Source: Pseudopedobacter sp038243635 (GTDB lineage Bacteria; Bacteroidota; Bacteroidia; Sphingobacteriales; Sphingobacteriaceae). From it: a stretch of DNA of 64,000 nt. Within the stretch, counting starts at the first letter, position 1. Every line of letters begins with the position of its first letter. The notes under the pieces were generated by a model, which saw nothing but the letters and a program-made list of their open reading frames with translations, searched no databases and had not been told where the DNA came from. Below, piece by piece: positions 52,035-61,080 of the stretch. A program made the position numbers and the translations under genes. The stretch is taken from contig JBBSQW010000012.1 of NCBI GenBank assembly GCA_038243635.1, positions 1 through 64,000 of the forward strand. The letters run 5' to 3'.

Positions 52035-52910
52035 TTACAATACGTTTAATAATTGTTCTTTGATTTTTTCAAGTTCTTCCTTCATCCCAACTACATAGCG
52101 CTGAATGTTGGCGTCGTTAGCTTTAGAACCCATAGTATTTATTTCTCGGCCAATTTCTTGGGATATAAAACCCAGCTTTTTACCGTTTGCATCCTTATTT
52201 TTCAACGTTTCTATAAAATAGTTGCAATGGCTCTTCAAACGCACCTTTTCTTCGGTAATGTCCAATTTGTCGATATAGTAAATCAACTCCTGCTCCAAAC
52301 GATTTTGATCTACGTTTTCTTTACCCACGGCATCCGCAAGCATGGTGTTTAATTTCTCTTTGATTGCCGGCACACGATTAGGCTCGTCACGCTCTATCAA
52401 AGCCATAAAATCTAAAATACTTTTGATCCGGCCTGTCAAATCGTTCTCCAAAACACCGCCTTCATCTGCTCTAAATTGCTGAAAATGATCTACAGCTTTA
52501 TAAAAAGTCTCCAGCATCAGCTCCCACTCTTCCTCAGAAACGGAACTTTCATCGTATTTCACGACTTCAGGTAAGGTTAAAACGACAGGAATTAAATTAT
52601 TTCCCTCGTCACCGATGGTTTGTGCAATGCCTTTTAGTTCTGCATAATAATGCGCAAATAAATCTTTATTGATGGTGGCCGCTTTCGAACCTGCGTCCGT
52701 AGTGTCTGCACTAATGCTCAACATCACTTTACCACGCTCCAACAGCTTGCTACACTCGTTTCTTAAAAAAAATTCTTTATCAGAAAACGCTTTGGGCAAT
52801 TTAATATTTAGCTCTAAAAACTTACTGTTGAGGGATTTGAGTTCAACTGTATATTTGCCGTTAGCCAAGTCGGTAACGCTGGCACCGTAACCAGTCATAG
52901 ATTTAATCAT
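52035..52910 (-). CDS. yicC: YicC family endoribonuclease-like protein
   Basis: A 291-residue YicC/YloC protein. MIKSMTGYGASVTDLANGKY is the diagnostic start, and the C-terminal DUF1732 part has KLGFISQEIGREINTMGSKA and VGMKEELEKIKEQLLNVL. Members of this family act on RNA as hexameric endoribonucleases. An ATG two codons upstream is equally possible. It heads the yicC-gmk-nadD run. Confidence 0.93.
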   Translation of the reverse strand: MIKSMTGYGASVTDLANGKYTVELKSLNSKFLELNIKLPKAFSDKEFFLRNECSKLLERGKVMLSISADTTDAGSKAATINKDLFAHYYAELKGIAQTIGDEGNNLIPVVLTLPEVVKYDESSVSEEEWELMLETFYKAVDHFQQFRADEGGVLENDLTGRIKSILDFMALIERDEPNRVPAIKEKLNTMLADAVGKENVDQNRLEQELIYYIDKLDITEEKVRLKSHCNYFIETLKNKDANGKKLGFISQEIGREINTMGSKANDANIQRYVVGMKEELEKIKEQLLNVL

Positions 52911-52994
52911 TTGCAAAGATAAAATTTAAAGGGAAATAATGGAAAGGTTTGTGGGGTGCTTTTTTAGCTTTTTCAATGGGTATTATTTCTTCTC

Positions 52995-53566
52995 CGTCAT
53001 TGTGATGAGCGAAGCGATAGCCTTTGCATTGGGGCGAAGTGACAATCCCTGTGTTATTTGCTTCTTGCTAAATTTACTGAATGCCTTTTGTTTTAAGCTT
53101 GCTGCTTTAGTACATGACATTTTTTTAAACCACATAGCTACATAGCTTTTTATACGTGAACGCGAGAATTTTTAAGATGCCCAAGGACATTACAATAGCT
53201 ACATATTGGGCTATATGTTAAAATCTATTTGTTGCTTTGTCTCCTGCTAATAGCATTTACCCTATGTTGCTATGTGGTTTTATTCTTTTGTCATGTACTG
53301 AAGCTTGCTGCATTAAATTAAACCGCACCGATCCATCCACTAACCCCGTCATTGTGATGAGCGAAGCACCAGCCTCTGCGTTGGGGGCGAAGCGACAATC
53401 CCTGTGTTATTTGCTTCTTGCTTAATTTACTGAATGCCTTTTGCTTTAAGCTTGCTGCTTTAAACTTTTCCGTGGGCACTCCTTTATTCTCCGTCATTGC
53501 GATGAGCGAAGCATCAGCCTTTGCGTTGGGGCGAAGTAACAATCCCTGTGTTATTTGCTTCCGGCT
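52995..53566. repeat. three direct copies of a ~116-bp unit
   Basis: The copies share CGTCATTGTGATGAGCGAAG, then TTGGGGCGAAGTGACAATCC and CTGTGTTATTTGCTTCTTGC; the first two also share TTTACTGAATGCCTTTTG. Copy 3 is shorter. An AACCACATAG-type palindrome (53128-53279) is inserted between copies 1 and 2. Confidence 0.7.
53128..53279. repeat. AACCACATAG-type palindromic element inside the repeat cluster
   Basis: AACCACATAGCTACATAGC (53128 on) and the end CTATGTTGCTATGTGGTT (to 53279) are inverse complements with few changes. The interior is unlike copies 7459 and 40269. Confidence 0.65.
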
Positions 53567-54012
53567 TAAAACCACCGATGCGATTGAAGCAATTTCAGTC
53601 CAAGTAGGGTCTTTCGTAGGAGACCGTTCTTTTTTATTTCACATTGAACGGCACTTTTCGCATCAGAATACTCCTGCTCATTATCTTGGAGATTATGAAT
53701 TTTGCTTAAGCTCAAAAGTAAACCTAAGGACCATAATTAACTTAGACAAATTTTTCAATTATCCTCGTTTGAAGTTTTATGTTGCTTTAAAGAACTGTAG
53801 CTTATTAAAATACTCGCCACAATTATAAAACACACACTTTTATTAATTGCTACATTAAGATCTACCTAACAGCTATCTACATTCGGAACTTATCAACAGG
53901 TTTTACAGACCCTCCTATATTAGGAAAGAAATCACTACGCACCTGAATTAAGAACCCATCCAATACTGGATGTAAAAAGTTAAAGCAAATACACCAACGT
54001 TAATGCAAAGAT

Positions 54013-54219
54013 TTACTCATTTTCTTTGTTACCTCTTTTCTTAAACGCCTTGTAACCGAATGCTATTCCTCCAGCCAATAAAGCCAATACACCACCGTCT
54101 ATGGGTACTTCTTCGAAACCAGGGTCACAATTGGGATCGAGCTCACATGACGTTTGTGAAAAAGCAATTAAACTTACACTCAGCAAGCACATTAACAGCA
54201 GCATTCTATATAATTTCAT
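54013..54219 (-). CDS. PID-CTERM sorting-domain peptide, exported
   Basis: A 68-residue protein: signal peptide (MKLYRMLLLMCLLSVSLIAF), a 16-residue acidic Cys-containing linker (SCELDPNCDPGFEE), then VPIDGGVLALLAGGIAFGYK and a basic end (AFKKRGNKENE). PIDGG, a hydrophobic helix and a basic tail form the PID-CTERM tripartite signal, analogous to PEP-CTERM substrates processed by exosortase-like enzymes. No exosortase-like gene is in the window. It follows the giant T9SS surface-protein gene by 7 bases and lies near Wza/Wzc-type genes, which fits a surface or matrix role. Confidence 0.8.
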   Translation of the reverse strand: MKLYRMLLLMCLLSVSLIAFSQTSCELDPNCDPGFEEVPIDGGVLALLAGGIAFGYKAFKKRGNKENE

Positions 54220-54226
54220 ACGAAAT

Positions 54227-57200
54227 CTAATTCTTTATCAATTTACTATTCAACAATATTTTTCCGGTCGCAACATCTTTAATGTCCAAAATGTATACAC
54301 CAGCAGGAATTCCGTTCGTATCTATTTTATGAATATCGCCTCCCATCGTTACCTCCGCTTTAATGGAGAATCCGGAACTATCGTAAATTTTTATCTGAAT
54401 CTTTTTAAAAGACTCGTTACTTAAATCCACATATAAAATATCCTCTAAAGGATTCGGGTACGCTTTAACCTGCGCATCTATACCAAAATTAACCGCTCTG
54501 ATTTCTGAATAACTAACTTCCCCGTTAACAGATGTCACTTTTATTCTATAGTAATTAATCCCTTTTAAAGGCGCTCTATCCAAAAAATTAAACTGTAACG
54601 CGTTATTAGAATAGGTTGCTATTTCAGTAAAATATTTGTTAGTTCCCATCCTTTCCACAGTGTAACTTATTACGTTTTCATTTTTGGCAGTTTTCCATGT
54701 TAGATCGATCCCTTCGTTTCTCTTTACTGCTAAAAATGATTTGGCCACTATGGATAATACCGTTGGCGGAACAAAGGTTAATACCAAACGCTCCATTCCG
54801 TAGGAAGCAGTGTTTGTACGGTCTATGCTAAATGAGTAAGGTTTTTCAGTAGTGATTTCTTTAGTTACATTGGTATAATTATCCTTTATAAAGAAAGTAA
54901 AACCCTCGAAGCCTTCTAATGATTTAAAACTTACAACAGAAGTTCCGCTAGTAGAGGAATTAACAAATAATTTCACTAACCTTTCTTTAAGTGGAGTAGC
55001 CATTGAGTGGATAGCCAATTGAAGTCCTTCATCTGTTATAGTTGAAAATCCCATTCCAAATTCAACGCCAGGTAGATACATAGAATCATCCTGATCATAC
55101 CCGTTGGAGAACGAATGTTCTGCTACAATCAACGACTCCTCTTCCAAGCCGTCTTTTTTCATCTGAAGTCTTAATTTATTAGCTGAACTAACTAATGTAG
55201 TGTTTGCTGGTACTGCCGTCGACTTTCTCGGAGATTTATTTAATAAGTTAGGTTCGTAGATTTTAGCCGCCATCAAATGTACGGCAGGACTTTCTACTAC
55301 CTCTTTCGAGCTTTCTTTAAAATTAACACTGCCACCCGAAGCAGAGGAGGCCTGAACATAAAAGCCTTGGCCTGTTTTAAGATATCTGGAACCGCCATTT
55401 ACATAATTACCGTTAAAAGCATTATAGGTTGCATTAGATTGTCCGCCCTTAACAATAATAATCGTAGGGTTTAGATTACCGGAATCGTTCCAAACCTTAT
55501 CCCAATCTATGGTAGCTGGATATGGATTACCTGCAAAAAAACGACCGTCTGAAGATTCACCATGATTAGTATAAGCCACTTTTACAGAAATATCTCCACT
55601 ATTGATTGGACCTGTGTAAGTTACGGTAACATCTTCTGGATCTACAAAGGGTGTTTTAAGTTTACCTGGTTTGCTATCCTTAAAATCTCTATTTCCCACA
55701 AAATATGCAAAGAAACCCTGGCCTGCAGGCAAAGCCTTATTGATATCGATAATGTTCTCAAAATTACCTAAAGCATTTGCATTTGCTTCTTTGTAAAAAT
55801 CTATGAAAGACTTTGAGCCATTTATTAAGGGAACCTCATCAAACCCGCCTATAGCGCCTGTTTTCCCCAACAAGATCACATCTTCTTTTAACTGTGCAAA
55901 AGTTTTATTTCCAACTGCCAAAGAAGTTTCTTTGAGTGGACTAGACAGCGACCTTGTCCCTCTCAATCCACCAGAGGGTTTTCCGCTTAAAAACACTTGT
56001 ACATTTACGTTACCCGAAATGGAAGCGCCTGGTAGTAAGGGAGCGAGATTTGCGCTCCTATTCTGAGTCGCCAACAAGGTTAATTTTCCATTGGCATTTA
56101 AGCCCGCCCCAATAATGTTTACAGTTCCGGTTACGTTTGCCGTACCAATAACCGTCTTTGTTCCTCCTTTACTTACGGTCAAATTATTATAGTTGAAAGC
56201 AGGTATATCTTGGGCACCTGTTTTGTTAAAGTCAATGGTATTTTCTGTAGTCGTATAATTAACAGATGGACCTGGCGTAAATGTGCCCGCAATGCTTAGA
56301 GTTGGTGGTAATATTCTGGGGCCTCCCTCTCCGTTAAAATTAGTGTAGTTACCATCTACTACTGTTTGCGAAGCTACTGCATTGTAAGCTACACCAATAG
56401 ACCAAGTTGTACCTGAAGGAAGAGGCTGAGCCGAAGTATTCTTTGTAATTAATGTTCCTGATCCACTGTTTAAATTTACAGCGGTCAAAAGAGAAGTGCC
56501 TAAATCAAGAAAACCTGAAGGAATGGCTAGCGTTCCGCTAACGCTAAAGTCTCCGGCTTGTAAAACAACACCTTCAACGTTATCTATAGTAAGCTTAGGA
56601 AAAGCAACTTCCGAATTACTCGCACCGTACAAACTGCCCCCGGTTTTAGTAACGGTTTGTGGTGCAGGACTCCTAAATTCAAATGTTGTAGTTGGTCCGC
56701 CATCTAGATTACCACCACTCATATCAAAATTACCTGAAATTTCAATTTTGGTAGCCGAAACACTTGTAGTGACCCTTCCGCCATTTTGAATATAATTTCT
56801 AACTTTTAGTATCTTATCAACCGTTGTAGTAGCAATTCCAAAAGAACCTATTCCTGTATTGAGTATGTTAAAGTTATTTCTTACCATTGTGCCTCCTAGT
56901 GCTAAAGTAGGGCCTGTAATTACATTTTGGTTTGGACAGTTCCAGGTAAAATCATAAAAACTTTGAGCTAATCCACTCATAGTACCGGTAGCATTGGTAT
57001 AACCCACAATTTCACAAGTAGATCCATCAAGCCATGTTGCAGTTGGAATAGTATCGACTTTCGTCAAAAAAGCATGCCTATAAATCCCTCCAGATTCCAC
57101 CGCCATGCTTCCAAAAGTGGTAATTATACCAGCATTTTGTACAGTACCAGACACCGTAAAGTCTTTGTCAACCGAAACAACGTTTTCAATCTTTAAGGTA

Positions 57201-57493
57201 GTTCCCGAGTTAATGTTTAATTGACCACCGCTTGAAACGCTGAAGTCGTCTATCTTTGTACTTGCAGTAAGGGTAACAACGTGTGATGCTAGTATGGTTA
57301 TACCCGCAGAAGAAAGTGTAGGTAAACTAGTAGCAGGCGTCCATGTTACATTATCAGCTGAGCTCTCCCATGTTGTTGTATTATTAAAGTCACCTGTTCC
57401 AGCGCTTCTGTAGTAATCAGTTGTGTTGCTAGCTATTGTTGCATCAGTTACAACAACAGGAGTGTTAAATGTACCACTTGTTGCCGTAATTTG
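54227..57493 (-). CDS. T9SS surface protein, C-terminal part (downstream of in-frame TAG)
   Basis: Directly after the TAG at 57494 the same frame continues QITATSGTFNTPVV, GDFNNTTTWESSADNVTWTP and so on, without interruption, for 1088 residues. The first usable start after the stop would be a GTG at 57154. The segment includes beta-sandwich regions, then SYTVERMGTNKYFTEIATYS (a fibronectin-like or T9SS-partner domain). It ends in a type A sorting tail (KAYPNPLEDILYVDLSNES, then AGVYILDIKDVATGKILLNSKLIKN). That tail directs export by the type IX system and cell-surface attachment. On its own this part lacks a signal peptide, so it would not reach the surface unless the TAG is read through. Confidence 0.85.
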   Translation of the reverse strand, partial: QITATSGTFNTPVVVTDATIASNTTDYYRSAGTGDFNNTTTWESSADNVTWTPATSLPTLSSAGITILASHVVTLTASTKIDDFSVSSGGQLNINSGTTLKIENVVSVDKDFTVSGTVQNAGIITTFGSMAVESGGIYRHAFLTKVDTIPTATWLDGSTCEIVGYTNATGTMSGLAQSFYDFTWNCPNQNVITGPTLALGGTMVRNNFNILNTGIGSFGIATTTVDKILKVRNYIQNGGRVTTSVSATKIEISGNFDMSGGNLDGGPTTTFEFRSPAPQTVTKTGGSLYGASNSEVAFPKLTIDNVEGVVLQAGDFSVSGTLAIPSGFLDLGTSLLTAVNLNSGSGTLITKNTSAQPLPSGTTWSIGVAYNAVASQTVVDGNYTNFNGEGGPRILPPTLSIAGTFTPGPSVNYTTTENTIDFNKTGAQDIPAFNYNNLTVSKGGTKTVIGTANVTGTVNIIGAGLNANGKLTLLATQNRSANLAPLLPGASISGNVNVQVFLSGKPSGGLRGTRSLSSPLKETSLAVGNKTFAQLKEDVILLGKTGAIGGFDEVPLINGSKSFIDFYKEANANALGNFENIIDINKALPAGQGFFAYFVGNRDFKDSKPGKLKTPFVDPEDVTVTYTGPINSGDISVKVAYTNHGESSDGRFFAGNPYPATIDWDKVWNDSGNLNPTIIIVKGGQSNATYNAFNGNYVNGGSRYLKTGQGFYVQASSASGGSVNFKESSKEVVESPAVHLMAAKIYEPNLLNKSPRKSTAVPANTTLVSSANKLRLQMKKDGLEEESLIVAEHSFSNGYDQDDSMYLPGVEFGMGFSTITDEGLQLAIHSMATPLKERLVKLFVNSSTSGTSVVSFKSLEGFEGFTFFIKDNYTNVTKEITTEKPYSFSIDRTNTASYGMERLVLTFVPPTVLSIVAKSFLAVKRNEGIDLTWKTAKNENVISYTVERMGTNKYFTEIATYSNNALQFNFLDRAPLKGINYYRIKVTSVNGEVSYSEIRAVNFGIDAQVKAYPNPLEDILYVDLSNESFKKIQIKIYDSSGFSIKAEVTMGGDIHKIDTNGIPAGVYILDIKDVATGKILLNSKLIKN

Positions 57494-60376
57494 CTAAGTG
57501 CCCGCTGTTTTTAGCGTCACTGAAAAATCTTTTGTTCCTGTTATTAATGCTGCATCTGCGGGCAAATCTACAGCTGGGTCGTTAGAAGTAATTTTAATTG
57601 CATTCGTTACACTTACCAAATTCCAATTATCATCAACGGCTCTTACCGTTATTGTAAAAGGAATCCCGCGAGCTGGAATGATAGGATTTCCCGTTTTGCC
57701 ACCTGCTAAACCTGGAGCAGCTGTTTCTCCAGGTAGAAGTACCTGCAACTTTGTAAAAGCACCTAGACTTAGAGTAAATGTTGTACTGGGATTATTTGCT
57801 ATAGCGCCATTTGTAATATTAGAGGCGGTTATTCTTCTGGAGCCTGCTGTTACAAGGGTAACCAAAAATGTACGCGTTCCGCCAGAAAGATTTGCACTGG
57901 GAGGTAAAGATGCGTTTACATCAGTAGACGTAAGTACGATTTCATCTGCTGGAGCGTCTGTAATGATGTCCCAATTTGCATTAACCGCATGTACAGTCAC
58001 GAGGAAAGGTGTTCCCGCTATAAGTGGTGTACGCTTGCCCTTCTTCCCTGTAGGGGTTCCTGGATCTGAAGTTTCTCCAGGCAACAATACCTGTAGTTTT
58101 ACGTAAGGGCCTTTGACTACAGTAACGTTTGAGCCGGTGTTGCTGGTGATTAATGGCGCTGTTATATCTTCTGCAGTTACCGACTGCGTTCCAAGGGTTC
58201 TTAATGTTGTATTTATTGATCTGACTCCGTTGGTTAATTGTGTTGAGTCCACCACGGTTGCCGTAAGATCTGTGGAGGTAATTTTAACCGAATGGTTAAT
58301 CGAGGTTACGGTATTAAAGTACTCATCCGTAGCCCTAACACTGACGTTAAATCGTAAACCTGCCGTTATTTGGTTAGGCAGTGTTTCAGTTTTGCCAGCA
58401 GGAGTTCCTGGAGCGTACATTTCGCCAGGCATCAAAACCAATAACTTATTAATGGTGGAGGCTGAAACAATTATAGGAGAACTGGTATTCTCAGTCTTTA
58501 AAGCGTCGCTTATGTTTTTTGCAGTTATTGTTTTGTCTACCGCCGCTTTAAGCGTAACAGAAAATGTTTGCGTTCCACCTGATAGATTTGCGTTTAGTGG
58601 TAAAACTGCATATAAATCTGAGGACGTGATTGCTATCTCATCAATTGGTGCATCGGTAATGATATCCCAATTCGCATTCACTGCGTTTACAGTTACGTTG
58701 AAAGGTACTCCCGCTGTCTGTGGAAGAGTATTAGTTACGTCCTTTCCGTTTGGAGTTCCCGGCGCTGACGTTTCTCCGGGTAATAGAATCTGTAGTTTAG
58801 CATAGGGACCTTTAATTACATTCACGGTTGTTGATTCACTACTCGTTATTGCTGGAGCTGCTAAATCTGTCGCAGTTATAAACTGCAAACCAATTTGCCT
58901 TAAGATCGTAGTAGTTATATTTACAGTTCCGTTAGTCAATAATTGCGAGGCCGTTACAGTAGCAGTGGGATCGCTGGATTTAATTTCGACATAGTGGGTA
59001 GATGGAACAGTATTCCAGTATTGGTCGGTAGTTTTAACGGTTATCGTAAATTTTGAACCTGCCGTTATTGGGCTAGCTGTTCCTGATTTACCGGTAGTTG
59101 TTCCCGGAGCGTAACTTTCTCCAGGCATTAATAACAATAGCTTGTTGATGGTATTAGGCAATACGCTGACTGATGGACTTGTGTTAGCTGTTTTGGTGTT
59201 GTCGGTTGTATTTGTCGCGGTTATCGTTGCAGTTGTTAAAGGATTCGCCCCAGTAATGAGTGTAACCGTAAACTTTTGCGTTCCACTTGATAAACTTGCG
59301 CTCAACGGCAAAATAGGATATGAAGAAGTAGATGTAATTTCTATTTCATCCAGTGGAGCAGTGCTAATTATTTCCCAGTTCGCATTCACTGCATTTACAG
59401 TCACGTCAAAAGGCACCCCAGCTTTTTGTGGCGTAGGAACACCTACCTTTCCGCTCGCCCTACCTGGTGCCGAAAGCTCCCCAGGCAATAGTATTTGTAG
59501 CTTTACGTATGGGCCACTACCTACAGTAACATCTGATCCTTTGCTACTCGTTATCAACGGGTCTATTACGTCTTCTGCTGTTATAGATTGTAAGCCAGCC
59601 GTGGCTAGAGCGGTAGATAGGGTTTTAATACCGCCGACCAAATTAGTTGGAGCAGCCAAGGTAGCCCGAGGATCTGTGGATGTGGTTTTTACAGAATGGG
59701 TAGAAGAAACCGTATTCCAGAATTCATCAGTAGACCTAACGATGATACTGAATGGTACTCCTGCAATTATTGGGGTAGCCGTTCCTGTTTTTCCTGTGAT
59801 AGAACCTGCTAGGTAAGTTTCCCCAGGCATCAACAGTAATAATTTTTTAAGCGCACCTGCAACCTGAGACAAAGATGCAACCGCTGCGTTATTCGCAAGG
59901 CCTGCAATTACTGCCGTACCACCATTTCTCACTATAGAGGTTGAAGCTACTATTGTATTCAATGTAGATTGGACTGCGATGTCTTTGATGGTAATAGAAT
60001 TCCCTGTACCTACTGTAGCACCTGTAGAAAAAGTTACCGTTATCTCTGTGTTTGTAACTGAAACAGAAGCTGAAGTAATTGTTGGCCCGGTAAAAGTGAC
60101 AGACCCCACGCCAGTGTTAAATACCCAATTCGTAGGTGCAGGAAATACAATTGTTTTGTTTAATTGACTAGCCTGAAAATCATTAATCGAATTATCCGTT
60201 AAAACAACATCTCCTATACCAGTGAAACCGGCAGAACTGCCACCTGGCGATTTATTTGCTGAAATTCCATCCCCTCCAATTGGTTTAGTAATAGTGATAT
60301 TCGCATGTGTTAACTTCACCGAAAAGAGAGCAACAACAAATAATATAATAATTTTAGAAAAGGTAGGGGTTTTCAT
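57494..60376 (-). CDS. T9SS surface protein, N-terminal repeat part (ends at in-frame TAG)
   Basis: I start at the ATG at 60376 (MKTPTFSKIIILFVVALFSV), which gives a signal peptide; an upstream in-frame stretch of 65 codons is unsupported. The 960 residues before the TAG hold seven units of about 105-110 residues. They alternate between an A type (KLLLLMPGESYAPG, then AGSKFTITVKTTDQYWNTV) and a B type (KLQILLPGETSAPG, then AGVPFNVTVNAVNANWDII). The last unit stops at SVTLKTAGT where sister units continue with ITA. The stop therefore replaces one residue inside a unit. A product ending here lacks any T9SS tail and would be secreted or stay in the periplasm. Confidence 0.85.
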   Translation of the reverse strand: MKTPTFSKIIILFVVALFSVKLTHANITITKPIGGDGISANKSPGGSSAGFTGIGDVVLTDNSINDFQASQLNKTIVFPAPTNWVFNTGVGSVTFTGPTITSASVSVTNTEITVTFSTGATVGTGNSITIKDIAVQSTLNTIVASTSIVRNGGTAVIAGLANNAAVASLSQVAGALKKLLLLMPGETYLAGSITGKTGTATPIIAGVPFSIIVRSTDEFWNTVSSTHSVKTTSTDPRATLAAPTNLVGGIKTLSTALATAGLQSITAEDVIDPLITSSKGSDVTVGSGPYVKLQILLPGELSAPGRASGKVGVPTPQKAGVPFDVTVNAVNANWEIISTAPLDEIEITSTSSYPILPLSASLSSGTQKFTVTLITGANPLTTATITATNTTDNTKTANTSPSVSVLPNTINKLLLLMPGESYAPGTTTGKSGTASPITAGSKFTITVKTTDQYWNTVPSTHYVEIKSSDPTATVTASQLLTNGTVNITTTILRQIGLQFITATDLAAPAITSSESTTVNVIKGPYAKLQILLPGETSAPGTPNGKDVTNTLPQTAGVPFNVTVNAVNANWDIITDAPIDEIAITSSDLYAVLPLNANLSGGTQTFSVTLKAAVDKTITAKNISDALKTENTSSPIIVSASTINKLLVLMPGEMYAPGTPAGKTETLPNQITAGLRFNVSVRATDEYFNTVTSINHSVKITSTDLTATVVDSTQLTNGVRSINTTLRTLGTQSVTAEDITAPLITSNTGSNVTVVKGPYVKLQVLLPGETSDPGTPTGKKGKRTPLIAGTPFLVTVHAVNANWDIITDAPADEIVLTSTDVNASLPPSANLSGGTRTFLVTLVTAGSRRITASNITNGAIANNPSTTFTLSLGAFTKLQVLLPGETAAPGLAGGKTGNPIIPARGIPFTITVRAVDDNWNLVSVTNAIKITSNDPAVDLPADAALITGTKDFSVTLKTAGT

Positions 60377-60606
60377 CAAAGACCTAGGATTTAAGACGGC
60401 GAAACTATGGAAAATAATTGAACTATTATGCAATAGCGCTTTACGAAGAAACCGCTCACCTAAACACCTAAAAACGGACGCAAATTTACTATTATTTAAT
60501 ACCTCAAACATTGTCCGGTTTTCCAAAAAAAAAAATATTCCATTTAAATTTAAACCTGTTTTACTAAACACAAAAACTGCTTAAACCAAATCTTACCTTA
60601 TATATA

Positions 60607-60811
60607 ATACCAAATATATTTAGTAAATAGTCTGACGTTGATTATTGAAAAACCAGATAGATACATAGTTTTATGAGAAAGAGGCAGGAAACACAGCTAT
60701 GTTCCGCGAAGCGGACCGCTATGGAAACTAAAAAAAAATGCTTTCTCTTCACAAACAAGATTATGTATCTCTGTGGTGAATTTTAGGTTATTATGTATAC
60801 ATAAATGGTAT
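60607..60811. mobile_element. 205-bp MITE-like element (ATACCA...TGGTAT), copy 2
   Basis: Same ends as 40229-40431 (ATACCAAATATATTTAGTAA; ACATAAATGGTAT) and the same centre (AGCTATGTTCCGCGAAGCGG). It lies upstream of the wza-like gene. Codes for nothing. Confidence 0.8.
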
Positions 60812-61080
60812 AAGCGTGTTTACTTCGACCGATTTTGGCTCGATTAAGTGTTTTCCAAATGATAAAATAATTACACAGAATGTGACAACTCCAATAGCAC
60901 CGCGGCTTACGGCATGGATTGGTAGGGAGAATAATTACTCATTAATCTAGTGCTTCTACTAAGAATCAGCTTTCATTTCAATAAAACATTTATCATACTC
61001 ATCGTTTTTCTTTTAAATAAACGCATCCAGAATTTTTAAAGCAAAAAAGATGTGGTATAATTGAACAATTGTTTCAAAAA
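60812..61080. other. intergenic region before wza
   Basis: About 270 bases without a gene; should hold the exopolysaccharide operon promoter. No exact TAnnTTTG box was found close to the ATG. Confidence 0.4.

Larger units (their letters stand above)
52917..54012. other. 1.1-kb non-coding repeat cluster
   Basis: Three direct copies of a CGTCATTGTGATGAGCGAAG-type unit (52995-53110, 53347-53463, 53491-53566) and one palindromic element (53128-53279). No credible gene: frames through the repeats have no domain and no good start. Confidence 0.6.

Noticed and set aside
52995..53566. CRISPR array
   Set aside because: Repeats are about 116 bp and irregularly spaced, without short uniform repeats and spacers; no cas genes.
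53418..53828. A 136-codon plus-strand frame through the repeat cluster, whose end (NLDKFFNYPRLKFYVALKN) slightly resembles a LAGLIDADG endonuclease tail
   Set aside because: The first half is translated repeat DNA and the resemblance is too weak; no catalytic motif is visible.
57498..60167. Long plus-strand frames opposite the surface-protein gene
   Set aside because: They mirror the repeats of the real gene; valine-rich shadow composition and no start context.
54227..60376. Treating the surface protein as two independent genes
   Set aside because: The frame is continuous across the TAG, the stop falls inside a repeat unit, and the second part has no signal peptide or ATG at the break.
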